Below are positions 26,739-35,533 of a DNA stretch of 64,000 nucleotides, piece by piece. Made by a program: the position numbers and the translations under genes. Numbering within the stretch: the first letter of the stretch is position 1; each line of letters begins with the position of its first letter. The stretch spans positions 4,353,001 to 4,417,000 of the forward strand of contig NZ_JQLH01000001.1 in the NCBI RefSeq assembly GCF_000744105.1, read 5' to 3'. Below the pieces are notes generated by a model. That model was not told the DNA's origin. It saw only the letters and a list, made by a program, of their open reading frames with translations, and did no database searches. This DNA comes from Maribacter forsetii DSM 18668. Its GTDB lineage: Bacteria; Bacteroidota; Bacteroidia; Flavobacteriales; Flavobacteriaceae.

Positions 26739-28934
26739 TTGAAAACATTAGCCGTTGACTTTCTTTTGAAAAAGTCCCCCAATGCAATTGCTATCGTGGA
26801 TACTAAGTTAAACTTTATTAGTTACTCTAACCAGTGGCAAGAAAAATTTAGTTTAAGCAAAACTGATAACGTCAATAAAAATTTATTTGACAACATAATA
26901 GAAACACCCAACTCTTTCAAAAAAGCCGTCAACGATGGTATACTCGGTAAAGAGCATGTTAATACCGGGCAAAAATTTATTTTGCCAGATGGTACGCTGC
27001 AATGGTTAAAATGGAAAATTATACCTTCTGAAATTGAGCACCATGGTTTTGACGGTGCTATCATATTTTTAGATGATATTACTACTGAACAAAAAGAAAT
27101 AGAATTACTACATAAAGCAGAAGAAGTTGCACGTATAGGTTGCTGGGAACTAGATTTACTGAATAATACTGTAAATTGGACAAAAACAACTAAAGACATT
27201 CACGAAGTAGACCAAGATTTTGTTCCAAATCTAGAAGAAGGTATAAATTTTTATAAAGAAGGCGTTCACCGTGACAAAATCACCTATTTAGTTAGCAATG
27301 CTATTGCCGAAGGAAAACCTTTTGATACCGAGCTCATAATTATAACTGCAAAAGGAAATGAATTGTGGGTATGTGCCAAGGGCGAAGTTGAAATATTAAA
27401 CGGTAAAGCTGTTCGGCTTGTTGGTACATTTCAAGATATTGATGAGCAAAAAAAAATTGAACTAGCTCATCAAGAAATCTCTGAACGATTAAAAATCACC
27501 ACACAAACCGCACAAATAGGTACCTGGAATTATGATCTCATTGAAAACGAATTAGAATGGGATAACGAAATGTACAGAATATTCGATGTAGATAAAAATC
27601 AATTCTCAGGAGCTTTTGAAGCTTGGTCATCTACCATACACCCAAATGACAAAGAAATAGCCTTAGCTGCAACCAATAACGCGATTAAGGGTATTAAAGA
27701 TTTTGACGAAGAATTTAGAATCATTCATCAAAATGGAAAAATCAAACATATAAAAGGACTATCCAAAACTATTAAAGATATAAATGGCAACGCCATTAAA
27801 ATGACTGGGGCTAACTGGGATATTACAGAGCTACGTAGCACTGAAATTAAATTAGCACAAAGTACCAAATCATTTGCCGAAACCTTTGAGCATTCAGCTA
27901 TTGGCATGGCATTAGTAAGTCCAAAACTTAAATGGTTAAAAGTAAATAAAAGCCTGTGCAATAGTTTAGGTTATTCTGAAGAAGAATTATTGAAATTATC
28001 TTCTACAGATATTACACATCCAGATGATTTAAAGGACAGCCTTTCTTTTAAAGACAAAATTATTGAAGGCGCAAATGAAAATTTACAATTTCAAAAAAGA
28101 TACTTTCACAAAAACGGTAATATTGTTCATGCCATTATTGGAGCAACTCCTGTAAAAGACGTTAACGGCAATTTAAGCCATGTAATAACTCAATTTCTAG
28201 ATATTACCAATAGAATTGAGTCGCAAAAAAAATTAGAGGCATTAGTAAATGTCACCAAGAGCCAAAATGAAAGTCTTACTAATTTCGCCCATATCGTTTC
28301 TCACAACCTTCGTTCGCATTCTACAAATATGACAATGCTAACTAAATTTTTAAATGAAGAAGAAGATGAAGATGAAATCAAAAATTTAAATAGAATGATA
28401 ACCAGTGCCTCAGAAAGTTTAGCTGAAACAATTGCTCATTTAAACGACGTGGTTCAAGTTAAGACAGGAGCTCTTGAAAAGTTACAAAGCATTAGTGTTC
28501 TTAATACCATCAATCATATAACCAACAGCATAAATGGTTTACTGGAAGAAGAAAATGCATGTTTAGACATTGATATTTCAAAAACTCATTTCGTAAATGC
28601 CGTACCAGCATATTTAGAAAGTATATTCCTAAATATTCTTACCAATGCGCTAAAATATAGTTCACCTAAAAGAACACCCCTTATTACAATAAAATCAAGG
28701 CTTAAGAAAGATAAAATTTTAATTACCTTCACTGATAATGGTCAAGGTATAGATTTAAACAAACATGGCAATAAAATTTTTGGCATGTACAAAACTTTCC
28801 ACAAACATAAAGAAGCAAAAGGTATAGGTTTATTTATTACCAAAAACCAAATTGAATCAATGAATGGCTCTATTAATATTGAAAGTACTGTCGACATGGG
28901 CACTACTATGTACATTGAACTTAACCAAGGCTAA
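26739..28934 (+). CDS. Multi-PAS sensor histidine kinase
   Basis: A 731-residue cytosolic sensor with no membrane segment. About four PAS/PAC units cover residues 10-490 (the first begins PNAIAIVDTKLNFISY; later ones end in DITELR and FLDITNRIE). A histidine kinase core follows: H-box FAHIVSHNLRSHS near 515, N-box LNILTNALKYSS near 630, G1 DNGQGIDL and G2 KGIGLFITKNQIES. The start must be TTG 26739, because the codon two before it is a stop and the first PAS begins at residue 13. A response-regulator gene follows after 6 bases, making the pair an operon. The signal sensed is unknown. Confidence 0.9.
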   Translation: MKTLAVDFLLKKSPNAIAIVDTKLNFISYSNQWQEKFSLSKTDNVNKNLFDNIIETPNSFKKAVNDGILGKEHVNTGQKFILPDGTLQWLKWKIIPSEIEHHGFDGAIIFLDDITTEQKEIELLHKAEEVARIGCWELDLLNNTVNWTKTTKDIHEVDQDFVPNLEEGINFYKEGVHRDKITYLVSNAIAEGKPFDTELIIITAKGNELWVCAKGEVEILNGKAVRLVGTFQDIDEQKKIELAHQEISERLKITTQTAQIGTWNYDLIENELEWDNEMYRIFDVDKNQFSGAFEAWSSTIHPNDKEIALAATNNAIKGIKDFDEEFRIIHQNGKIKHIKGLSKTIKDINGNAIKMTGANWDITELRSTEIKLAQSTKSFAETFEHSAIGMALVSPKLKWLKVNKSLCNSLGYSEEELLKLSSTDITHPDDLKDSLSFKDKIIEGANENLQFQKRYFHKNGNIVHAIIGATPVKDVNGNLSHVITQFLDITNRIESQKKLEALVNVTKSQNESLTNFAHIVSHNLRSHSTNMTMLTKFLNEEEDEDEIKNLNRMITSASESLAETIAHLNDVVQVKTGALEKLQSISVLNTINHITNSINGLLEEENACLDIDISKTHFVNAVPAYLESIFLNILTNALKYSSPKRTPLITIKSRLKKDKILITFTDNGQGIDLNKHGNKIFGMYKTFHKHKEAKGIGLFITKNQIESMNGSINIESTVDMGTTMYIELNQG

Positions 28935-28940
28935 TTAATT

Positions 28941-29348
28941 ATGAAAAAAGTTGATATTTGCTGTTTAATAGATGATGATCCTATTTTTGTATACGGCACT
29001 AAAAGAATTATTAAAGAAGTAGATTTTGCAGAAAACGTGATAGTTTATCCTAATGGTCAAGATGCGCTTGAAGGGTTAGTGGAAAGAAGCAAAAACAAAG
29101 AACCAATACCAGATGTTATTTTCTTGGACTTAAACATGCCTATAATGAATGGATGGGAGTTCTTAGATGAGTTTAAAAAGTTTCAAAACCACAAATCAAA
29201 GAAAATTTTAATCTATATCATAAGTTCTTCAGTTGACCCTAGAGACTTAGAACGTGTAAAGAATTATGCACAAGTGGATACGTATATACTAAAACCCATC
29301 ACCCCTGATGACCTTTCTAAAATACTGGGCGCCAAAGTGGAAAGTTAA
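28941..29348 (+). CDS. Single-domain response regulator (CheY-like)
   Basis: A 135-residue receiver with no output domain. The acidic pocket (IDDDP, residues 10-14), the phospho-acceptor Asp63 in IFLDLNMP, the Ser switch region IISSS and the Lys in ILKPIT are all present. It lies 6 bases after the histidine kinase and is presumably its partner. Without an output domain it must act by protein contact or as a phosphorelay intermediate. Confidence 0.93.
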   Translation: MKKVDICCLIDDDPIFVYGTKRIIKEVDFAENVIVYPNGQDALEGLVERSKNKEPIPDVIFLDLNMPIMNGWEFLDEFKKFQNHKSKKILIYIISSSVDPRDLERVKNYAQVDTYILKPITPDDLSKILGAKVES

Positions 29349-29504
29349 ACCAGATAATTCACTCAGAAAAACACCATTGTTAATAAGAATAGGTGAAACC
29401 GGTTTTTAACAATAATAGCATTCAATAATTTATCTAACTTAGTCCACAATAGATAATTAAACCATTAACAAATCTAAATAAGATTTACAATTGAATTATT
29501 TAAA

Positions 29505-29912
29505 ATGAGCGTATTTTCTAGTTGCTGTATTATAGATGACGACGAATTTTTTTCTATTAGCACAAAGAATACTTTAAAACTTAACAATTTCAGTAATAAT
29601 ATTTTATATTACTCGGGTGGCCAAGAAGCTCTTGACGGACTTATTGGGTTGCTAGTTGAGAACATTAAATTACCCGAAATCATCTTTTTAGATTTAAATA
29701 TGCCCAATAGAGATGGCTGGTCTTTTTTAGAAGAATTTGAAGAACTACCTGAAGATAAAATAGGGCACATTAGAATTTATATTACCAGTTCTTTCATAAG
29801 CCCTAAATACATGGAAAAAGCCAAAGATTACAAATTGGTTAAGGACTATATCGTAAAGCCATTAACCCAAAATATCGTTCAAAAAATTATCGATTCAAAA
29901 GACATAACATAA
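29505..29912 (+). CDS. Second single-domain response regulator, paralogue of the preceding gene
   Basis: Also 135 residues with Asp63 in IFLDLNMP at the same position, the DDDE acidic cluster, ITSS switch and Lys in IVKPLT. The similarity to its neighbour and the equal length suggest tandem duplication. A 156-base gap separates them, so it may have its own promoter, though none was identified. Convergent with the DUF5689 lipoprotein gene, 2 bases between stops. Confidence 0.92.
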   Translation: MSVFSSCCIIDDDEFFSISTKNTLKLNNFSNNILYYSGGQEALDGLIGLLVENIKLPEIIFLDLNMPNRDGWSFLEEFEELPEDKIGHIRIYITSSFISPKYMEKAKDYKLVKDYIVKPLTQNIVQKIIDSKDIT

Positions 29913-29914
29913 TT

Positions 29915-31276
29915 TCATCTAATACCCGGACTAAAATCTAACGGAGCATTTTGCGGCTCATTAATTGTACCATCAGCACCAGTATCATTGTAAATTAACC
30001 ATTCCGCTGAATTAAAAATAGCATTGTTAGTATCTACTTCTATTTTTCTAACAGCCCTTCCATCTTCAAATTCGTGATTGGTATTGCTACCATCTTCACC
30101 AATTATTCCAAAAATGTCCACAACAGAACCAAAGGGATCTACTAAAACAAGATTATCATCTCCATTAGAATCTGCCGGTGAATTTGTGCCTACTGTAACA
30201 TCAGCATCAAAGCCATATACATTTTTAAACTCTTCTGAATTAGGAGAAATTATTAAGAAACCTCTGCCAAGTATTTCATATTCAGACAAATTTATGCTTG
30301 AACTAATGGCAGTGTTATCATTAGTGTAACGTTCCAAACTCCACCCATTTAAAGATAGACTTTCTTCTGATGCGTTATAAAGCTCCACAAACCTTGCCCC
30401 AGCGTTATTATCTGGGTCGGCAATCTCAGATATAAAAATTGACGGAGAAGTAAATTCATCTATAAAATCTTCACACCGTTCTTGTTCAAATTCGAGGTCA
30501 TTTACGCCACGGATGATTAGCTGATATTGATTGTTATCTTTAGTCAACAACCCTGTGGCGGCTCCCATTTTGTCTGGTAAAATTTCTGATTGAAAATCAG
30601 CATAACCACTGTTTACCATAACCAATTCATTATCCATACAATCTACAAGGGTACGTAATGTTTCCTCTTCTTTAACAGCAAAAGCTTCCCCTAGTTCTTC
30701 TTGCTTAATTTCCACGCTGTTTATTACTACAAGGGTATTTAACATAGCATCGTTTAATCCTGGAATAACAGCTAAAGTAGGCTCTATACCATTATTTGGT
30801 TCACAAGAAATCAAAACATGGTCAAAAACAACATTTTTAGGCAACCTACCAACACTACGATTCCCAAAAGAGGTAAACACACCACCAATTTTATATGTAT
30901 CATTAGATTTACCTAAATACAACCCCTTTAGCTTAATGATAATTTGCTGACCTACGTTAAAGAACAAATGAGAATCCCTTAATTCTAACTCTATTTGCAT
31001 TCCATCCGATGGGCTACTAGACTCATCTTGAAAATATATCGTATTAAAAAAGTTACCTTCTTTGTCTGAAGATATTACATAACCCTTTACAACCAAGTCT
31101 TCCTGAATTTGAAAAGTCTCACCATTATACATATTCTTTAATTCTGATATAGCTATAAAGGCAAAATCTGAATCTGAACATTCTACTTCTGGTGCATCAA
31201 ACTCCCTATTCTTCACACATGAGATAAGCATGACAACAATAATAATCAGAAAGTATTTGTTACTCTTAAAATTCAT
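29915..31276 (-). CDS. DUF5689 and lamin-tail-domain lipoprotein
   Basis: A 453-residue surface lipoprotein with Cys20 (VMLISC). The N-terminal part (about 30-255) is DUF5689-like with OB-fold-style segments such as DLVVKGYVISSDKEGNFFN. The C-terminal part (about 275-390) is a lamin-tail domain (IFISEIADPDNNAGARFVEL, then LNGWSLERY), common on secreted bacterial nucleases and phosphatases. The start ATG is at 31276; a longer frame would overlap the preceding gene. It follows the truncated TBDR by 16 bases, the normal place for a receptor partner. With that receptor broken, its present use is uncertain. Confidence 0.82.
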   Translation of the reverse strand: MNFKSNKYFLIIIVVMLISCVKNREFDAPEVECSDSDFAFIAISELKNMYNGETFQIQEDLVVKGYVISSDKEGNFFNTIYFQDESSSPSDGMQIELELRDSHLFFNVGQQIIIKLKGLYLGKSNDTYKIGGVFTSFGNRSVGRLPKNVVFDHVLISCEPNNGIEPTLAVIPGLNDAMLNTLVVINSVEIKQEELGEAFAVKEEETLRTLVDCMDNELVMVNSGYADFQSEILPDKMGAATGLLTKDNNQYQLIIRGVNDLEFEQERCEDFIDEFTSPSIFISEIADPDNNAGARFVELYNASEESLSLNGWSLERYTNDNTAISSSINLSEYEILGRGFLIISPNSEEFKNVYGFDADVTVGTNSPADSNGDDNLVLVDPFGSVVDIFGIIGEDGSNTNHEFEDGRAVRKIEVDTNNAIFNSAEWLIYNDTGADGTINEPQNAPLDFSPGIR

Positions 31277-31292
31277 ATAGATTACTTCATTT

Positions 31293-32609
31293 TTAAAAAC
31301 TAAAGGCAAAATTTAAAAAATAGGTTCTACCGAAACCATACCAATACTTAGGCGCAAAAGACGGATTACCACTAAAATTATCTTGTTTTAGCTGACCATA
31401 ATTTCCATTTCTACTCTGCTCGTAACCACCCGTTCTATAAGTGGTATCAAAAAGATTATTAACACTCGCAAAGACACTTATATACTTCCCTTTCTTAAGC
31501 CACGACTTACCGCCTACCATATTCAATAAATAAAAATTATCCAGTGGTTTTTGCTTTAGTAATTTTTGAACATTTTCATCTGTTGCATCAGGGAACCTTA
31601 GTTGGGTTTCTGGATCAATTAAAAAACTCTGGGTTCTGGTTATCGTAGAAATATTGGCATAATTATTACCCAAGTAATTTGCTGAAGCACTTACCCACCA
31701 ATATTTTGGATCTCTATATTCTATACCTACCGCAATTGCTTTCTGCGGACCTTGCGCTAACTTATACCCTTTAACTGCAGATTCTCCCAAAAATTTAGAA
31801 CCGGAAATATCAATTAAATCTTCGGTTGCACCTGCTGTATCAAAATTAATTGTCACAAATGGGTTACTTGCATATTCATGTTTTGCCACAGAGCCAACTA
31901 ATGATAATTTAACAGCGCTAGATACTTGGTATTCTAAACCAAGTTCAACACCCATATGTAATTTATCTAAATCAGTGAGTACTTCTTGTACGAAATCTGA
32001 GCCAACACCCGAATCAACGAAAAAGAAATTGACATCGTTGGTATTTTGAAAACGAGTATAAAACCCTGTAAATCTGCCCGTTAATTTTGGCATTCTAAGA
32101 AAGTAGTTAGCATCTACACTAGTAATGGTTTCGCTTTGTAAATTGGGGACTACAGTATTGTTCTCCCTAGGGTTTATAAATACATTTTGTAACACAGGCG
32201 CTTTATTTATAATCGCGGCATTGACAGAAACCCAATGCCTACCTGTTATTGTATAAGATGCGCCTGATTTTAATGACCAATTTGAAAATTTGACCTTTTC
32301 GCTCTTACCTAATGAGTTGTCTATAAATCGTTCATTTTTAAATAAACCTTCTCTTTGATAATCAACTAAAGTATACTTACCAGCAACAAATACCTTTACT
32401 TTATTATAATGGGCATTTAACTGAATATAGACATCGCTATTACTTCCGTTTAAATCATAATTATAATTAAAGATTTCTCCCTCTAGTTTATTAGTTTCCG
32501 TTGAAACATCATTTAAAGTTTCTGAAAACGTATCTATGTCACGATGATAAGCTGCTCCTAGTAAATAATCAATTATAATATAAAAAGTAGATGTCCTATG
32601 GTTATAGAC
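31293..32609 (-). pseudogene. N-terminally truncated TonB-dependent receptor
   Basis: An open frame of 438 codons running from 32609 to the stop at 31293 with no ATG near its 5' end. It matches only the second half of a TBDR barrel. Recognisable pieces include LLGAAYHRDIDTF, YQREGLFKNERF, GRHWVSVNAAI, PVLQNVFINPREN and the terminal YFLNFAFSF. Signal peptide, carboxypeptidase-like domain and plug are all absent. The receptor-like sequence ends near 32575-32609, a few bases from the stop of the PP2C gene, so the break point lies there. A GTG at 32195 could start a 300-residue product, but it would lack an export signal. I regard it as a pseudogene. Confidence 0.85.
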
Positions 32610-32616
32610 TTATTAA

Positions 32617-33330
32617 CTATTGTAGTGCTTTAACTAATATAAAAGAATAATTATCTGCTGGATTACTGATTTTTATTTCCTTTATTAAATTCTTTTTTAA
32701 ATCCAAAAGACTTTTTGATTTCTCAAAAATTTCATTTAACACATTGTCATCAACAACACCATGTACACCGTCCGAAGTCAATAACACAACATCATTTTTA
32801 GACAATGAATAAGTACCAGATTGTATTGTAGGCGTTCTCTCTAAACCTATCGCATCAGTTAATACATTTTTCCTTGGATAAAATTCTAAATCTTCTTCTT
32901 TTAATTTACCTTCTCTTATTAACTTATACGCTTCAGAATGATCCTCTGTAATCCTTTTTACACCTGTAGAGTTAAGCACATATATCCGGGTATCACCTAC
33001 GTGCGAAAACCAAAGTTTCTTGGGACCTATCACACATGAAGATAGAGTTGTAAGCATTCCTTTAAATTCAGGATTATTGTTTGCCTTATTACTAACAATT
33101 TTATTGATCTCCAAGAAAATTTGTGACAAACGTCTTTTTTTAGAACTATATATTAAATCTAAAAAAAGTTCATTAGCATATTCAGCTGCATAGTCGCCAT
33201 GAACGTTTCCGCCAACACCGTCTGCTATTGAAGCAGCAACATAACCTTCGTCAAGTATTTTAGCAACTATTCTATCCTGATTATCTTTCCTAGGTCCTTT
33301 TTCAGTATAAATTTCTATTTCGTAATTCAT
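32617..33330 (-). CDS. PP2C-family Ser/Thr protein phosphatase
   Basis: A 237-residue metal-dependent phosphatase that would reverse the action of the overlapping kinase. Metal-binding and catalytic motifs are complete: KDNQDR (Asp16-Arg20), IADGVGG (Asp36), SHVGDTRIY, LTSDGVHGVV and the terminal PADNYS. There is no membrane or sensor domain, so it is cytosolic. Its ATG overlaps the kinase stop by 4 bases (33327-33330), implying coupled translation. The 3' end lies at the junction with the truncated receptor. Stand-alone kinase/PP2C pairs occur in stress, secretion and phage-defence loci; nothing here decides which. Confidence 0.93.
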   Translation of the reverse strand: MNYEIEIYTEKGPRKDNQDRIVAKILDEGYVAASIADGVGGNVHGDYAAEYANELFLDLIYSSKKRRLSQIFLEINKIVSNKANNNPEFKGMLTTLSSCVIGPKKLWFSHVGDTRIYVLNSTGVKRITEDHSEAYKLIREGKLKEEDLEFYPRKNVLTDAIGLERTPTIQSGTYSLSKNDVVLLTSDGVHGVVDDNVLNEIFEKSKSLLDLKKNLIKEIKISNPADNYSFILVKALQ

Positions 33331-34649
33331 TTACTAAGCTCAATGTATGCCATTCTTAATAGTGGATGCAATTTTTCGATGTCATAATTTATCGATGTCT
33401 TAAGCCTATTTATAATACGCAGGAATCCTGATTTATCTGTCATATAGTCCACTTTAAGACTTCTAGCCAAATTCTCTTCCATAGAATTATCAATTAAGGC
33501 AACTGATTTTCTTTCTACATAATATCTGTTGTGGGATGTACCCATACAAAGTAAAGCTTTAATACACTCTACTTTTATATCCAAACCACCTAGTTTATAA
33601 AAGGCAAGAAGTCTATTTGCATAACCATCACATAATTCAAAATTAAAAGAATTGTTAGAAATCCATTCACAATAATTTTTTGCTAGAATACGCCATCTTT
33701 TAGGCGCTAACTGATAAATTTTCTCGATGTGTGCAATATTTATTCTTGCCAAAACATAACGCCCTTCGTCCTCTCCCCTATTATCATCTATATACTTTGC
33801 TAAAAATTTTGCTTCTTTTTCGTCCAATTCCTGAATTTCAAGAATTCTATTAATTTCATCACTTGAAGATTGTTCAGACCCAAGAGATTCATAAATGGAC
33901 ATTATTTCATCCCTTAAATCTGAAACATTATCAAATCTAGAATCGTCATTAACCTTTGTACAACTCCTAAAAACTGGCCCGAATTCAGAATTTTCACTTA
34001 TTTCTGTAAATGGTGTACGAGGATCAATGCCGTACATATCATGTAATATACAACCTAAAGAGTAAATATCGGATTGCGCACTACCATTTCTTATATCATT
34101 TGACAGCTCAGGTGCAGTATAATCATCAGATCCTTTCTGAGTTTCTACAGTTGTCAAAATAGTGTTCTTGGTTAAATTATCCCTCATAAGACCATAGTCT
34201 GATACAGCATAATATGGATTACCTTCATCATCAAGAAACTTGAGGACATTACCTGGCTTTAAATCTCTATGAAACTTGCTAATTGAATGAAGTTCTTCGA
34301 TAGCAGCTATTATATCCATAATAACCGTAATTCGATTGCCTCCCAAGGTTTCATCCACCCTTAGTTCATCCGCTAAAACTGCCTCTGCAACAGGCATCAG
34401 ATAATAAGGTGGATCATGTTCCAAGTTTTTATGTAAAATTTTGACAATATTTGGATGAACCATTTCTTCTAAAAATTGGGCCTCCCTTTTGAATCTAATT
34501 TTACATTTATTTTTGAAAGCTTCTGAAAAATCACCTTGTTGATTAAATTCGTAAGTTTTTCTAGCATATTCCTTTCCCGCATCGTCCCTAACCAAATCGA
34601 CTATACTGAAACCACCATAACCGATATTCCTTATAAAAGTAATATTCAT
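33327..34649 (-). CDS. Cytosolic Ser/Thr protein kinase with an unassigned C-terminal domain
   Basis: A 440-residue eukaryotic-type (Hanks) kinase. All catalytic elements are present: glycine loop IGYGGFSIV (9-17), Lys31, Glu56 or a nearby Glu of helix C, HRDLKPGN (127-134), DYG in place of DFG (151-153), and APE (179-181). The kinase domain ends near 255. Residues 256-440 are helical, with no family I recognise. They include a block around LAPKRWRILAKNYCEWI and a Cys in ECIKALLCMG. There is no membrane helix or PASTA repeat, unlike PknB. A 4-base overlap couples it to PP2C. The gap upstream carries a nuclease remnant, and a near-consensus TTATTTTG lies at 34668-34675. Confidence 0.92.
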   Translation of the reverse strand: MNITFIRNIGYGGFSIVDLVRDDAGKEYARKTYEFNQQGDFSEAFKNKCKIRFKREAQFLEEMVHPNIVKILHKNLEHDPPYYLMPVAEAVLADELRVDETLGGNRITVIMDIIAAIEELHSISKFHRDLKPGNVLKFLDDEGNPYYAVSDYGLMRDNLTKNTILTTVETQKGSDDYTAPELSNDIRNGSAQSDIYSLGCILHDMYGIDPRTPFTEISENSEFGPVFRSCTKVNDDSRFDNVSDLRDEIMSIYESLGSEQSSSDEINRILEIQELDEKEAKFLAKYIDDNRGEDEGRYVLARINIAHIEKIYQLAPKRWRILAKNYCEWISNNSFNFELCDGYANRLLAFYKLGGLDIKVECIKALLCMGTSHNRYYVERKSVALIDNSMEENLARSLKVDYMTDKSGFLRIINRLKTSINYDIEKLHPLLRMAYIELSK

Positions 34650-34796
34650 TTTCTTTCAATTTAAATACAAAATAACGGAGACTTTGCTTGATGTCCAATT
34701 ATTATAGGTGCCAAATTTTAAAATTGATTAATATGGATAAATTTTATTTATAAATAAAGTTTCAGCACAGGGTTATTGAGTCTTAGAAAATTTTAA
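34650..34796. other. Intergenic segment between the kinase and the nuclease remnant
   Basis: AT-rich 147 bases holding the presumed kinase promoter (near-consensus -7 TTATTTTG on the minus strand at 34668-34675). The right-hand break point of the rearranged region must lie close to 34797. No open frame or clear inverted repeat was seen. Confidence 0.4.
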
Positions 34797-34943
34797 AAAA
34801 ATAGAGTATCAGAATATTTAATGGACCCAAAAGGGAAATACAAAGGTTACCCATTACGGACTTATGCAGGCGGAAGTTATATTGGCGGTTATAGCGACCA
34901 CTTTCCTGTATACCTGCACCTTATTAAAAAAGTTCAGAAATAA
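34797..34943 (+). pseudogene. C-terminal remnant of an endonuclease/exonuclease/phosphatase-family gene
   Basis: After an in-frame stop, a 48-codon frame ends at TAA 34943. Its last part, with PLRTYAGGSYIGGYSDHFPVY followed by a short hydrophobic-basic tail, matches the extreme C-terminus of secreted EEP-superfamily enzymes. SDHFPV carries the catalytic His of that fold. The remaining 250 or more residues are missing. An internal ATG (34821) would give a 40-residue peptide, which is unlikely to function. The strand is opposite to the truncated receptor on the other side of the kinase pair. A strong terminator follows directly. Confidence 0.75.
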
Positions 34944-34945
34944 AA

Positions 34946-34977
34946 AAAGAACCTAATACTAATGCATTAGGTTCTTT
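34946..34977. terminator. Bidirectional Rho-independent terminator
   Basis: Perfect 12-base stem (AAAGAACCTAAT with its complement) and an 8-base loop. It has a T run on the minus strand, serving the gene ending at 35001, and a T-rich tail on the plus strand, once serving the nuclease remnant that ends at 34943. Confidence 0.85.
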
Positions 34978-35000
34978 ATAATTTTTTAAATACTACAATC

Positions 35001-35441
35001 TTAGTTAAACCATTGTCCCCAAGGAATTCTACTTAGAATAAGAAGTAAGCCTATTGAATAGAAAATAGCAATGCTTTTGAATTTTTTAGCCCCGTCAACA
35101 AATTTCTTATGCCTTGACCAACCAATGGTTATAGCTGCTATTGCCAGTATGTTAATGAAAGGATGCTCAACTGCCAACAAACGCGCAGCAGAAGTTAAAC
35201 CACCCATACCAAACTCTTGTATAGCACTTAGTCCACTTGGTGAAACAAAATATAATATTAGCCCTACCAATAATTGAATATGGCACAAAATTAGCGCAAA
35301 AAGACTTAATCTTAGGTCTTTTCCCATATTAAAGATTCGCTTACCTACAAGTCCTGAAATAGCATTAATAACGGCTAATATCAATACTGCCAATGCTATA
35401 TAGGCCAAGTATGAATGTAGCATGTGAATAGTTTCGTACAT
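35001..35441 (-). CDS. Four-helix membrane protein, possibly cytochrome-b-like
   Basis: A 146-residue integral membrane protein with four hydrophobic segments (about 13-32, 44-66, 92-108 and 124-140). Conserved-looking histidines occur near the membrane edges (MLHSYLAY, LCHIQLLVG, VEHPFINI, WSRHKKF). This layout could hold haem b, but there is no decisive motif. I recall flavobacterial relatives carrying a wrong ribosomal-protein label; nothing here supports that. It is monocistronic, with a strong terminator just downstream. Confidence 0.7.
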   Translation of the reverse strand: MYETIHMLHSYLAYIALAVLILAVINAISGLVGKRIFNMGKDLRLSLFALILCHIQLLVGLILYFVSPSGLSAIQEFGMGGLTSAARLLAVEHPFINILAIAAITIGWSRHKKFVDGAKKFKSIAIFYSIGLLLILSRIPWGQWFN

Positions 35442-35486
35442 AGTTGTGATTTTAGGTTTTAAAAGTAATGAATTTTGAGCATAAAA

Positions 35487-35512
35487 AAACCCTGACTGTA
35501 AAGTCAGGGTTT
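35487..35512 (-). terminator. Rho-independent terminator of the TBDR at 35534
   Basis: Perfect 11-base stem (AAACCCTGACT with its complement) and a GTAA loop, followed on the minus strand by TTTTTTT. It lies 21 bases past the TBDR stop. Confidence 0.88.
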
Positions 35513-35533
35513 AATGTTTATACTACTCTAGGT

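Noticed and set aside
32600..34785. Similar short strings (GGTTAT near 32600 and near 34770) as target-site duplications around the kinase pair
   Set aside because: Similarity is only six to ten bases with mismatches in AT-rich DNA; no transposase or terminal inverted repeats are present.
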